Assembly: GCA_013140405.1 (NCBI GenBank) | Contig: JABFSV010000155.1 | Span: 1-31,387, forward strand | DNA from: Methyloglobulus sp. | GTDB lineage: Bacteria > Pseudomonadota > Gammaproteobacteria > Methylococcales > Methylomonadaceae | DNA: 31,387 bases | Direction of reading: 5' to 3' | Shown: positions 9,122 through 15,628 of the stretch, piece after piece | How the letters are laid out: every line of letters begins with the position of its first letter | Position numbering within the stretch: position 1 is the first letter of the stretch | Translations under genes and position numbers: made by a program | The notes under the pieces: model-generated | Database searches by the model: none | What the model was told of the DNA's origin: nothing | The model's input: the letters and a program-made list of their open reading frames with translations, nothing else

Positions 9122-9166
9122 GGTTCAGGCTAACGTTTTACCAAAACGCTCGCCTGAAAATGAACC
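9122..9166 (-). terminator. Long imperfect hairpin between rplI and waaA
   Basis: GGTTCAGGCTAACGTTTT pairs across a three-base loop with AAAACGCTCGCCTG followed by a bulged GAACC. The inner 14-bp stem has only two non-Watson-Crick positions. It lies just after rplI in the transcription direction and about 27 bases before the waaA start. The run after it (CTGTTTAAG) is only weakly T-rich, so it may be a leaky terminator or a processing/stability hairpin rather than a full stop. Confidence 0.5.
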
Positions 9167-9182
9167 GCTAAAAACCTAGCAA

Positions 9183-9632
9183 TTAGGCTTCAGGCGCAAT
9201 CTTGATTGACATCGTTACAGTTACATCTGAGTGCAAGCTGACATCAATATCATAATCCCCGACGTGCCTGATGGTGCCATGCGGCAAACGGATTTGCTGT
9301 TTTTCAATAACACCACCCGCTTGGTTAATGGCTTCCGCAATATTATGGGTACCAACCGAACCGAACAAGCGTCCTTCATCACCCGCTTTGTGCGTGATGA
9401 CGATTTGCAGTTTGCTCAGCTTTTCAGCATGTGATTGCGCGGCGCTTAGCTTATCTTCAGCTGCTTTTTCAAGTTCAGCCCGACGTGCTTCAAATTCAGC
9501 TATTTTCTTGGCGGTTGCAGGAACAGCTTTACCTTTTGGAACCAAGTAGTTTCTGCCATAACCAGCCTTAATGCTGACTTTATCACCCAGATTACCCAGG
9601 TTCGCTATTTTTTCAAGAAGAATGACTTCCAT
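9183..9632 (-). CDS. rplI: 50S ribosomal protein L9
   Basis: L9 binds domain V of 23S rRNA and projects from the base of the L1 stalk. The 149-residue product starts [19 protein letters not shown] and carries the family signature [14 protein letters not shown] long charged helix and the C-terminal domain ([17 protein letters not shown]) follow, and the length equals E. coli L9 (149). I chose the ATG at 9632 over a GTG nine bases upstream because AGAGG lies eight bases before the ATG and the family begins MEVILL. It is the last gene of the rpsF-rpsR-membrane protein-rplI group. Confidence 0.97.
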   Translation of the reverse strand: MEVILLEKIANLGNLGDKVSIKAGYGRNYLVPKGKAVPATAKKIAEFEARRAELEKAAEDKLSAAQSHAEKLSKLQIVITHKAGDEGRLFGSVGTHNIAEAINQAGGVIEKQQIRLPHGTIRHVGDYDIDVSLHSDVTVTMSIKIAPEA

Positions 9633-9669
9633 TTTTATCACCTCTCGGCTATTAACCGATTAACTGCCC

Positions 9670-10563
9670 TCAGGCATTCGTTTGATTCAAAGTTCTTTTT
9701 CGTATATCCAGCCATGTGTCGCTAAACCCGACTAAAGCAACGGGTATTAGGCTATGGGGTATAAAAAGCAGCGTAATGTAAAACATTGGCACCGCAAATT
9801 GGCCTATCTTCATTCTGGAAAACACGGTGTGTAACACAGCAGTTCCGATGAAAATATAAAGCACAAACATCAAAATAGTGGTGTTCCAGGCAATTTGGGA
9901 CACTGCCCCAGAACTGACGACGGCAATGCCTATGATTGCAATGCATATGACACCCAGCCTTGGCTGCACTCTTAACCCCAAAAATTCTTGCTTAAAGCCG
10001 CCTGGGTTATAGAGTACGGATTGCCACCAGCGCCCTAAAAATAACCCCAGCAACATACCGAACACCGCACCAGCAGCCGCAATTCCGGTCATGTAAGGTG
10101 CCATAAGGTCTATCATCTGCTTGACATTATCAACAGGTGCGGTAGGTGGCACCATCTTCGGCATCACTTGTTTCCACATCGCAGCCGGATCTGTATTGAA
10201 GAGGTAGTAAGCAACAACGCCCACGATGCCAATCAAAACCGCGATTTCAACAGCCAGTGAAATATGCCGCCCTTCCCGAAGCACAATCGCAATTAGCCAT
10301 ACCGGCAACCACAGCACAAGCACATAAAGCAGGATAAACGTGTAAGGAACCTGTATTAAAGTTGCCAACACACCCGCTGCCAGGCTTGAAATAGCAAGGA
10401 CAATAAAGCCTTCGTAAGCGCCTTTCCTGAGCGTTACTAAAGCGACAGCTCCAGAGCTAAAAATACTTAATGGTGCCAACATCAACGACAACATTGCCAA
10501 CGTTGAAGCCAAAAGGATGGCTTCCAACCTGCCGCGCATGATGTAAGTCGCTAACCATTTCAT
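9670..10563 (-). CDS. YybS/DUF2232-like integral membrane protein
   Basis: This 297-residue protein is almost wholly hydrophobic, with about eight membrane segments and a positively charged C-terminus. It sits between rpsR and rplI. From memory, a DUF2232 (YybS-type) membrane protein is found in this slot in many gammaproteobacteria and has no assigned function. The start at 10563 (MKWLATYIMRG) avoids overlap with rpsR; a longer reading from 10596 would run into the rpsR coding end. The ribosome-binding site is weak, so translation may be coupled to rpsR 14 bases upstream. The family call is from position and topology; sequence motifs are few. Confidence 0.8.
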   Translation of the reverse strand: MKWLATYIMRGRLEAILLASTLAMLSLMLAPLSIFSSGAVALVTLRKGAYEGFIVLAISSLAAGVLATLIQVPYTFILLYVLVLWLPVWLIAIVLREGRHISLAVEIAVLIGIVGVVAYYLFNTDPAAMWKQVMPKMVPPTAPVDNVKQMIDLMAPYMTGIAAAGAVFGMLLGLFLGRWWQSVLYNPGGFKQEFLGLRVQPRLGVICIAIIGIAVVSSGAVSQIAWNTTILMFVLYIFIGTAVLHTVFSRMKIGQFAVPMFYITLLFIPHSLIPVALVGFSDTWLDIRKRTLNQTNA

Positions 10564-10577
10564 CAGATTTTTAAGTA

Positions 10578-10802
10578 TTACTTGTGTGCGTCGCAAAAAG
10601 GCAGTAAGGCAACCATACGCGCCCGTTTAATCGCCACACAAAGTGCCCTTTGATGTTTCGCGCTCGTGCCGGTAATTCTGCTGGGAACAATTTTGCCTGT
10701 TTCCGTGATGTAATCTTTCAACAAATCAATGTCTTTGTAGTCAATTTCCGTTCCACCTTCACCGAAACGGCTCAATTTTTTGCGTCTTATGTTACGTGCC
10801 AT
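10578..10802 (-). CDS. rpsR: 30S ribosomal protein S18
   Basis: S18 forms a heterodimer with S6 on the central domain of 16S rRNA. The 74 residues show the S18 hallmarks: a basic N-terminus ([13 protein letters not shown]), [19 protein letters not shown] and the core [28 protein letters not shown] stands seven bases before the ATG. It follows rpsF by 33 bases on the same strand, the standard S6-S18 order. No zinc-binding cysteine set is present, so this is the zinc-independent form. Confidence 0.97.
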   Translation of the reverse strand: MARNIRRKKLSRFGEGGTEIDYKDIDLLKDYITETGKIVPSRITGTSAKHQRALCVAIKRARMVALLPFCDAHK

Positions 10803-10835
10803 AAATATTCCTCGTTATCTCTTCAATTAAATGCG

Positions 10836-11306
10836 TTATTCAGGCTCAACTTCGTCTGCGTCCAGATCTTCTGCGATAAGATCGTCGAGATCAATTTCGC
10901 CATCGATAACTGCCGCTTCTGCTGCGACCGCCGCTTCTTTAGCCAACAAGCCCTTAGCACGGGCTTCTGCTGCTTTATTTTCTTCTGCAGTGGCGATAGC
11001 AACGGCAGAAACATCGGTAATCGCGGATTTTTGTAGGAGTGTCATGCTGCGTAAGATCGCATCATTGAAGCGAAAACCACTTTCTAGCTCGGCCAAGGTT
11101 GCTTGGTCACATTCAATGTTCATCAAAACATAATGGGCTTTGTGCATTTTCTTGATAGGGTAAGCCAAATGCCTACGACCCCAATCTTCCAGGCGGTGTA
11201 TGGTGCCGGATGCAGTTTCAATAATCGACTTGTATCGGTCGATCATTGCCGGAACTTGTGCACTTTGGTCGGGGTGCACCAAAAAAACAATTTCATAATG
11301 TCGCAT
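10836..11306 (-). CDS. rpsF: 30S ribosomal protein S6 with extended acidic tail
   Basis: S6 pairs with S18 in the 30S platform. The 156-residue product begins [18 protein letters not shown] and contains the ferredoxin-like S6 fold up to FNDAILRSM. About 50 residues rich in Ala, Glu and Asp follow, ending [10 protein letters not shown], which makes it longer than E. coli S6 (131-135). In E. coli, RimK adds glutamates to the S6 C-terminus; whether this built-in acidic tail is similar is inference. The start at 11306 is fixed by family alignment and an AAGGA site; an in-frame extension of 25 codons upstream has no S6 similarity. A promoter and a structured leader precede it. Confidence 0.96.
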   Translation of the reverse strand: MRHYEIVFLVHPDQSAQVPAMIDRYKSIIETASGTIHRLEDWGRRHLAYPIKKMHKAHYVLMNIECDQATLAELESGFRFNDAILRSMTLLQKSAITDVSAVAIATAEENKAAEARAKGLLAKEAAVAAEAAVIDGEIDLDDLIAEDLDADEVEPE

Positions 11307-11312
11307 AATTTT

Positions 11313-11326
11313 CCTTACGGTTAAGG
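11313..11326 (-). promoter_or_regulatory. Leader hairpin covering the rpsF ribosome-binding site
   Basis: On the transcript, CCTTA-ACCG-TAAGG forms a five-base-pair stem whose 3' arm contains the AAGGA Shine-Dalgarno of rpsF. A second small hairpin (GGTGCT/AGCGCC) lies further up the leader. rpsF leaders in many bacteria bind the S6:S18 complex through a CCG-containing structure resembling helix 22 of 16S rRNA. The exposed ACCG is compatible with this, but I cannot fold the leader rigorously here. Confidence 0.4.
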
Positions 11327-11393
11327 CCTCCCATCCTCTATGAGTGAAGATGATGAAGCAAGGCGGCGCTGTAAGCACCAATGAGAACCCAGC

Positions 11394-11423
11394 ATTATAG
11401 CTTTATTTTATATGTTTTGAAAA
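11394..11423 (-). promoter_or_regulatory. Sigma-70-type promoter for rpsF operon
   Basis: The minus strand has a perfect TATAAT at 11399-11394 with TTTTCA 18 bases upstream (11423-11418), four of six matches to the -35 consensus. This would start transcription near 11387 and give a leader of about 80 bases before the rpsF ATG. Confidence 0.65.
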
Positions 11424-11575
11424 GCAGCAGGGACTGTAAAGCCAAGAACACGCAAATAAATCAATATTTAGCTAGAAATAAACGGGAATTTTTTGGGGCA
11501 AAATACGCCATTTTTCAGCAACGAGAAACAGAAACCGTATCCTCTACGTCAACATGAGTTCCATGCAACCATTGC

Positions 11576-12286
11576 CTATAAATATTTGAACTGCCTACCG
11601 AAAAAAACCACGAACAGCAACAACGACGAAAACCAGCAGATCGCCAAAGCAAATACGTCATGACTGAAAAAATGGGCACCACGTATTTCCTGATTGATGC
11701 CAAAAATGAATCCTGCAACCAACCCAGCAGCAAGGCCGTAATACTTATACTCCGGCTTAACTAGCAAGAAGAAAAAATACAGGCTGACAAAAGTAAAACC
11801 CAATCCAGAATGCCCTGATGGAAAACAATGGCCGACACTCAAATTGGTATCAATGGGATCGAACAGCCTTACGTAAGGTTTAGCACCTCCAAACAGTTTC
11901 AAATCCCAAGGGCAATAAATATGAGTATGGCTTTTCAGGTAAGTGATGAACAGCGGCCCAGCCAAGCTCGCCAACACTAAAAAAGCCAAATGCCGGCGGT
12001 AAGCGTAAAAAGTGGAGCTTGCGCGGTATGATGCCAAACAAAGAAGCAGTAACCCAACGCCAATAGCGTAGACAAAATATCGCCCACCTTTATGCAAAAC
12101 AGTTTGCGTAAGCCAGTGTTCCCGATAAGGCCATAAATGGAGTTTCGTGTTGTAAAAATAACTGGAAAACCAAACATCCAATTGCGTCAGTTCCAGTAAC
12201 AGTACAACTGCAACCAAAATTGTGAGCGGCAATATAAAGTGATAGTAAATGAAACGTATTTTTTCGAGGGTGGGCTGGGTAGGCAA
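11576..12286 (-). CDS. PAP2-family membrane phosphatase (probable TTG start)
   Basis: The 236-residue polytopic protein belongs to the type-2 phosphatidic acid phosphatase superfamily, which dephosphorylates lipid phosphates at the membrane (PgpB, LpxE, undecaprenyl-PP phosphatases). The three motifs are visible. Motif 1 is degenerate around KSHTHIYCPWDL, motif 2 is GHCFPSGHSG with the PSGH core, and motif 3 is RGAHFFSHD with the catalytic histidine. No ATG fits in frame. I chose TTG at 12286 because AAAGGA lies six bases before it; another TTG seven codons upstream has no such site, and the ATG at this spot is out of frame. The substrate is unknown. Lipid A 1-phosphate, PGP and isoprenyl pyrophosphate are all possible. 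Confidence 0.85.
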   Translation of the reverse strand: MPTQPTLEKIRFIYYHFILPLTILVAVVLLLELTQLDVWFSSYFYNTKLHLWPYREHWLTQTVLHKGGRYFVYAIGVGLLLLCLASYRASSTFYAYRRHLAFLVLASLAGPLFITYLKSHTHIYCPWDLKLFGGAKPYVRLFDPIDTNLSVGHCFPSGHSGLGFTFVSLYFFFLLVKPEYKYYGLAAGLVAGFIFGINQEIRGAHFFSHDVFALAICWFSSLLLFVVFFGRQFKYL

Positions 12287-12360
12287 AACATATCCTTTAT
12301 TTAACAAATATTAGCCAAGCGCTAAGATAATCCTTTAAGCTGCTTGGGCTTCGATAAAGT

Positions 12361-12475
12361 TAAGGGATCTCTGAACAAGTTGATCTCATTCATGGTTCGA
12401 CAAGCTCACCACGAACGGAATCAACCACTTTCCGTTCGTCCTGAGCCTGTCGAAGGACTTAATCAGAGATTCCTT
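12361..12475. repeat. Dispersed imperfect palindromic element, copy A (most complete)
   Basis: Two 27-base inner arms (12394-12420 and 12430-12456) match as inverted repeats at 22 of 27 positions around a 9-base loop; both carry the core ACGAACGGAA or its complement. Outside them, AAGTCCTT-type and GGATCTCTGA/TCAGAGATTCC flanks also pair imperfectly, so the whole element folds. The arm sequence (CCTGTCGAAGGACTT) recurs at 14504 and, in part, at 30049. This is the pattern of a REP-like or MITE-like extragenic repeat. No transposase for it is visible in the window. Confidence 0.8.
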
Positions 12476-12756
12476 GAATCGAGCCGCGACAAGCAATGCT
12501 GCATTTTATCGCAACCCGCCAAATCCAGCTCCATCTATTTGCCCAAGTCTTGCTGTGTTTCTGGCGTATCTAAATCAATTCTTTAGTAGCTTGATAAGTC
12601 GCTTTGTGAGCAATTTCACACCCTCATCATTAATAAGTAGTTATACCTATTGAATAATTTGCATGAACTAATTTATGCTATAACCTTAAGAACATCTTAA
12701 ACGCCTGTTTAGGGCATTAAATGAACTCAACCCCATAAAAGTAGTTCGATTTGGGT

Positions 12757-12773
12757 ATATGTAGGCTACATAT
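12757..12773. promoter_or_regulatory. 17-bp palindrome, candidate operator
   Basis: ATATGTAG-G-CTACATAT is a perfect 8+1+8 inverted repeat located 68 bases before the ATG of the tyrosine-rich protein gene. Its size and symmetry suit a dimeric helix-turn-helix regulator. No regulator can be assigned from the sequence alone. Confidence 0.4.
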
Positions 12774-12840
12774 CACAAGACCAACTTGATGTTTTCGTCG
12801 CCTTAAAGAATATTACAATCAATTATCTGGAGGTAGCGCC

Positions 12841-13173
12841 ATGAAATCTCGCAAGAATGTTGTATTTACCTGTGTATCAGTTGCTTGTTTATGCCTTAGT
12901 AGCAATGCTTTTGCCGAAAATTATCAAGAGGATATGCAAGCTAGGCTGAATGAGCAGGTCTTATCCAAGCCCTTCAATGTCCAGGATGATGCCACTTTAA
13001 GCAAATCGGTTGATGATGCGACTGAACGGGGAAAGCCATCCAAATCCAAGACCCAAGACGGGTATTACAGATACCAATACAATGGATACTATTATCCACA
13101 TCAATATTTGTATAACGGATCCTACTATCCGCATCCTTACTCCTACTACAGACATTATGGGTATTGGTATTAA
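12841..13173 (+). CDS. Small secreted tyrosine/histidine-rich protein
   Basis: The 110-residue product has a clear Sec signal peptide (1-25, ending SNAFA before ENYQ). A short polar, helix-prone middle (26-73) is followed by an aromatic tail in which 17 of the last 36 residues are tyrosine. The tail holds two near-identical ten-residue units (80-89 and 91-100) of the form YNGxYYPHxY and ends HYGYWY. CTGGAGGT seven bases before the ATG gives a strong start. Nothing matches a family I know. A periplasmic or surface protein, perhaps able to bind metal or to cross-link through dityrosine, is speculation. The TraT-like lipoprotein gene begins 109 bases downstream on the same strand. Confidence 0.85.
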   Translation: MKSRKNVVFTCVSVACLCLSSNAFAENYQEDMQARLNEQVLSKPFNVQDDATLSKSVDDATERGKPSKSKTQDGYYRYQYNGYYYPHQYLYNGSYYPHPYSYYRHYGYWY

Positions 13174-13282
13174 GAAAGCACCAATTAAAACAAAGATAAA
13201 ACGGGTTCTTGACTATACTGGCTTTTGGCGAGCGACTCCGCTTTAGAGATAACAATTTAAACATCAACACATTGGGGGAAAA

Positions 13283-14047
13283 ATGGGTATCGTGAGATTT
13301 AAAAAAATTCTGGCATTAGCAACAGTTCTTGTTTTTTTGACTGTCCTAGGTGGCTGTGCCGCCGTACATACATCAATTGCCAAAAAGGATCTGGATGTAC
13401 AAACGAAAATGAGCGACACGGTCTTCCTGGATCCAGTCGGACCTGACAAAAAAATCATTTATGTGGATATTCGTAATACTTCTGACAAATCCAATTTTGA
13501 TATACATGGCTCGATAGTGCGAAACCTCCAGGCCAAAGGTTACACGGTGACCAGCGATCCTGACAGAGCCCATTACTGGCTACGTGCCAACGTGCTGAGT
13601 GTCGATAAGGCCAGCCCAACTGCCGCTGAAAATGCACTCCATGCCGGCTATGGCGGCGCCCTGACTGGCGCGGCGGTCGGTGCTGCAACTGGAGCCGCAT
13701 TAGGTGGCTGGGGCGGCGCAGGTATCGGCGGTTTGGCGGGCGCAGCGGCGTTCGGAATTGCCGAAACCGTGGCTGATGCAGCCGTACATGATGTCACTTA
13801 CATGGCCATTACCGACATCGAAATCGCTGAAAAAGCAAAGAGTGGCGTAATTGTCCGCCAAGACAGCAAACAAGATGCCAAACAAGGCATAGGCGGCGGC
13901 AGGACACAAACTTCATCTGAAATCTCAGACAAAAAACAATACCGCATCCGAGTAGTCAGCACCGCAAACCAAGTCAACTTGGAATATCCGGAAGCAGCGC
14001 CACAATTAACCGAAGGGCTGACACGTTCGATTTCTGGCATTTTTTAG
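13283..14047 (+). CDS. traT: TraT-like outer-membrane lipoprotein
   Basis: The 254-residue protein closely follows the TraT (surface exclusion / serum-resistance) pattern. A signal peptide with lipobox LGGC puts the lipidated cysteine at C25. Next come IAKKDLDVQTKMSDTVFLDP and IRNTSDKSNFDI, then PDRAHYWLRANVLSVDKA, then a glycine/alanine-rich hydrophobic segment (about 125-165) and ITDIEIAEKA. The C-terminal part contains YRIRVVSTANQVNLEYPEA. In F plasmids TraT blocks redundant conjugative uptake. Chromosomal relatives of unknown role also exist, and no other conjugation gene is present here, so an envelope-protection role is inference. TTGGGGG stands before the ATG. Confidence 0.9.
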   Translation: MGIVRFKKILALATVLVFLTVLGGCAAVHTSIAKKDLDVQTKMSDTVFLDPVGPDKKIIYVDIRNTSDKSNFDIHGSIVRNLQAKGYTVTSDPDRAHYWLRANVLSVDKASPTAAENALHAGYGGALTGAAVGAATGAALGGWGGAGIGGLAGAAAFGIAETVADAAVHDVTYMAITDIEIAEKAKSGVIVRQDSKQDAKQGIGGGRTQTSSEISDKKQYRIRVVSTANQVNLEYPEAAPQLTEGLTRSISGIF

Positions 14048-14105
14048 TCTGACAAACTTGATGGTGGATTCCCGACAAGAGACTGTGAAAGAACTAAATA
14101 TTTGG

Positions 14106-14131
14106 GGAGTACAGGCCTAGGCTTGTACTCC
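14106..14131 (+). terminator. Terminator-like hairpin after traT
   Basis: GGAGTACAGGCC and GGCTTGTACTCC pair over 12 positions with one G-U wobble around a TA centre, 59 bases after the traT stop. The following sequence (ACTTATTCC) is not a T-tract, so efficiency is uncertain. Confidence 0.5.
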
Positions 14132-14286
14132 ACTTATTCCATAAAAATCAAAGTGATGAAAAAATACAACTCTGATATTGTGCATTTTTTTACAATACTT
14201 TCACAGATCTCGGCAAGGGAACCTGCCATTGTTTTTTCATCATCTATCGCAATTTGCTAAGACCTCAATCACGAGAGTATTTACCT

Positions 14287-14533
14287 AAGGAATCTATAAA
14301 CAAGTTGATTCCGGTCATGGTTCGACAAGACTTCTCCTGAGCATAGCCGAAAGACTCACCACGAACGGAATGCCTTGCCGTGAACAAAATCGGTGTTGCC
14401 GTTCTTCCTCGACTGCATGGATGCAGGAGGTAGGAGGTAGGAGGTAGGAGGTAGGACACCAACAGTAGGCGCTTTAGGCGACGGATGGAGCAGTTGCCGA
14501 GAACCTGTCGAAGGACTTATTCAGAGTTTCCTT
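14287..14533. repeat. Dispersed palindromic element, copy B, with insert in one arm
   Basis: The outer ends match copy A (AAGGAATCT at the left; GACTTATTCAGAGTTTCCTT at the right), as does the core ACCACGAACGGAA. The left arm carries about 24 extra bases after TTCGACAAG. The right arm is split: CCGTTCTTCCTC (14399-14410) is separated from CCTGTCGAAGG (14504-14514) by 93 bases that contain a heptamer tandem repeat. Copy C near 30 kb is interrupted at nearly the same point by unrelated sequence. Confidence 0.75.
14425..14456. repeat. Heptamer tandem repeat (AGGAGGT)x4
   Basis: Four exact consecutive copies of AGGAGGT (14425-14452) are followed by a partial AGGA. The array lies in the insert of repeat copy B, just after a small palindrome CTGCAT-GG-ATGCAG. 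Such short arrays are prone to copy-number change by slippage. Confidence 0.9.
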
Positions 14534-14648
14534 AACTAATCAGGTCATGGATAAAGAAATGGGCTATTAATTGCTGTAATAAACCATTTTGCAGTCTACT
14601 GTGGATTCAACTCATACACATATTATGTCAATCTAGCGAATTTTCTTT

Positions 14649-14681
14649 TATACTCTCGCGCTGTTTACTTGAGGACATAAC
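14649..14681 (+). promoter_or_regulatory. -10 element and ribosome-binding site of the mtdB-like genes
   Basis: TATACT at 14649-14654 matches the -10 consensus at five of six positions and lies 27 bases before the ATG; no good -35 is evident at 16-18 bases upstream. GAGGA at 14671-14675 gives a well-spaced ribosome-binding site. Confidence 0.5.
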
Positions 14682-15590
14682 ATGGAAAAACCGTACATTT
14701 TACACATGCTGACCACGGCAAAAAACCTTAGCCCTTTTGATGTGAATATGGCGATGGATGCCGGTTGGGTATCTGCCGTACCTTATATCAATGTTGAACT
14801 GGGTGAAATTCAAGGTTTGGTTCAGGATGCCATTTTTTCCCGCAGTGCAAAAAACTTAAAGCGCACCGCCATTTTCATCGGTGGACGCGATACCAAACTG
14901 GCAATGGATATGCTGAAAACAGCTAAAAAATCCATGGTCCCTCCGTTTGAAGTGTCTGTCTTTGCTGATCCTAGCGGCGCATTTACCACCGCAGCGGGTA
15001 TGATGGCTGCTGTCGAACGTGAATTAATGACAAAATTCAACACAACATTGGCTGGAAAAACCATGTTGGCGCTAGGTGGCACTGGCCCTGTTGGACAAGC
15101 AGCGGCGGTGATTGCAGCAAAAGCGGGTGCTAATGTGCGTATCATCGGTCGTCAGCTTGAAAAAGCGCAACAAGTCGCTGAAATGTGCAACAGTGAATTT
15201 GGCGAGGGTAAAATCAATATTACCGCTGGTGCGGATATAGAAAAAGGCCAATACATCAAGACAGCGGACATCGTCGTAGCAACTGGCGCGGCAGGCATTG
15301 AATTGTTGAGCGCTGAATTAGTGGCATCTGCACCTAAGTTGAAAGTTGCCGCCGATGTGAATGCTGTTCCTCCGGCTGGTATCGCGGGTGTTGATGCGTT
15401 CCAAAATGGCACTGCTATTGCCGGATCAAACAGTGGTGCAGTCGGAATTGGTGCGTTGGCGATAGGCAACATTAAATATCAGGCGCAAAATCGCTTATTA
15501 AAACAAATGATTGAGACCGATAAGCCCGTTTACCTGCATTTTGAACACGCATTTGAGGTTGCTAGAGCTTACATAAAATCGGCTTCATAA
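14682..15590 (+). CDS. mtdB: Methylene-tetrahydromethanopterin dehydrogenase, paralogue 1
   Basis: The enzyme oxidises methylene-H4MPT to methenyl-H4MPT with NAD(P)+, a step of formaldehyde oxidation in methylotrophs. The 302-residue protein has the family opening ILHMLTTAKNLSPFDVNMAMDAG, the conserved core QDAIFSR and IFIGGRD, then VPPFEVSVFADPSGAFTTAA. A Rossmann nucleotide-binding loop follows, GGTGPVG (132-138). At the end of the second Rossmann strand it has G156-R157 in IIGRQLEKAQ. From memory this resembles NADP-specific MtdA (GRKLDKAQ), so NADP preference is inferred. The overall sequence aligns better with MtdB than MtdA. MtdC-type NADP enzymes are another possible assignment. A paralogue starts 38 bases downstream. 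Confidence 0.88.
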   Translation: MEKPYILHMLTTAKNLSPFDVNMAMDAGWVSAVPYINVELGEIQGLVQDAIFSRSAKNLKRTAIFIGGRDTKLAMDMLKTAKKSMVPPFEVSVFADPSGAFTTAAGMMAAVERELMTKFNTTLAGKTMLALGGTGPVGQAAAVIAAKAGANVRIIGRQLEKAQQVAEMCNSEFGEGKINITAGADIEKGQYIKTADIVVATGAAGIELLSAELVASAPKLKVAADVNAVPPAGIAGVDAFQNGTAIAGSNSGAVGIGALAIGNIKYQAQNRLLKQMIETDKPVYLHFEHAFEVARAYIKSAS

Positions 15591-15628
15591 TTTATATATA
15601 CCCACCCCTTTAATAAAGAGAGACAGCC

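Larger units (their letters stand above)
12287..12840. other. Intergenic region: repeat copy A, promoter-like sites, no gene seen
   Basis: This 554-base stretch contains the palindromic repeat at 12361-12475 and an AT-rich tract with a -10-like TATAAC at 12679-12684. A 17-bp palindrome lies at 12757-12773, and a strong CTGGAGGT ribosome-binding site precedes the downstream gene. The apparent 80-codon frame starting at 12344 reads through the repeat and is most likely not a gene. Confidence 0.6.
14048..14681. other. Intergenic region: hairpin, repeat copy B, mtdB promoter; no gene seen
   Basis: These 634 bases hold a terminator-like hairpin (14106-14131), an AT-rich tract with a seven-T run near 14190, the second palindromic repeat with a heptamer tandem array (14287-14533), and a promoter-like region before the mtdB-like genes. 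A leftward open frame at 14265-14462 is produced by the heptamer array and I do not consider it a gene. Confidence 0.6.

Noticed and set aside
12344..12586. Open frame of 80 codons reading rightward through repeat copy A
   Set aside because: Most of its sequence is translation of the palindromic repeat (the RPEPVEG-type peptide is a known artefact of such repeats), and it has no ribosome-binding site.
13208..13237. TTGACT upstream of traT as a -35 element
   Set aside because: No acceptable -10 element lies 16-18 bases downstream, so I did not list it as a promoter.
14425..14456. Heptamer array considered as a CRISPR array
   Set aside because: The units are seven bases with no spacers, and no cas gene is present.
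14265..14462. Leftward frame of 65 codons over the heptamer array
   Set aside because: The repeated LPPTSYLL residues are a by-product of the tandem DNA repeat; no start signal or family resemblance.
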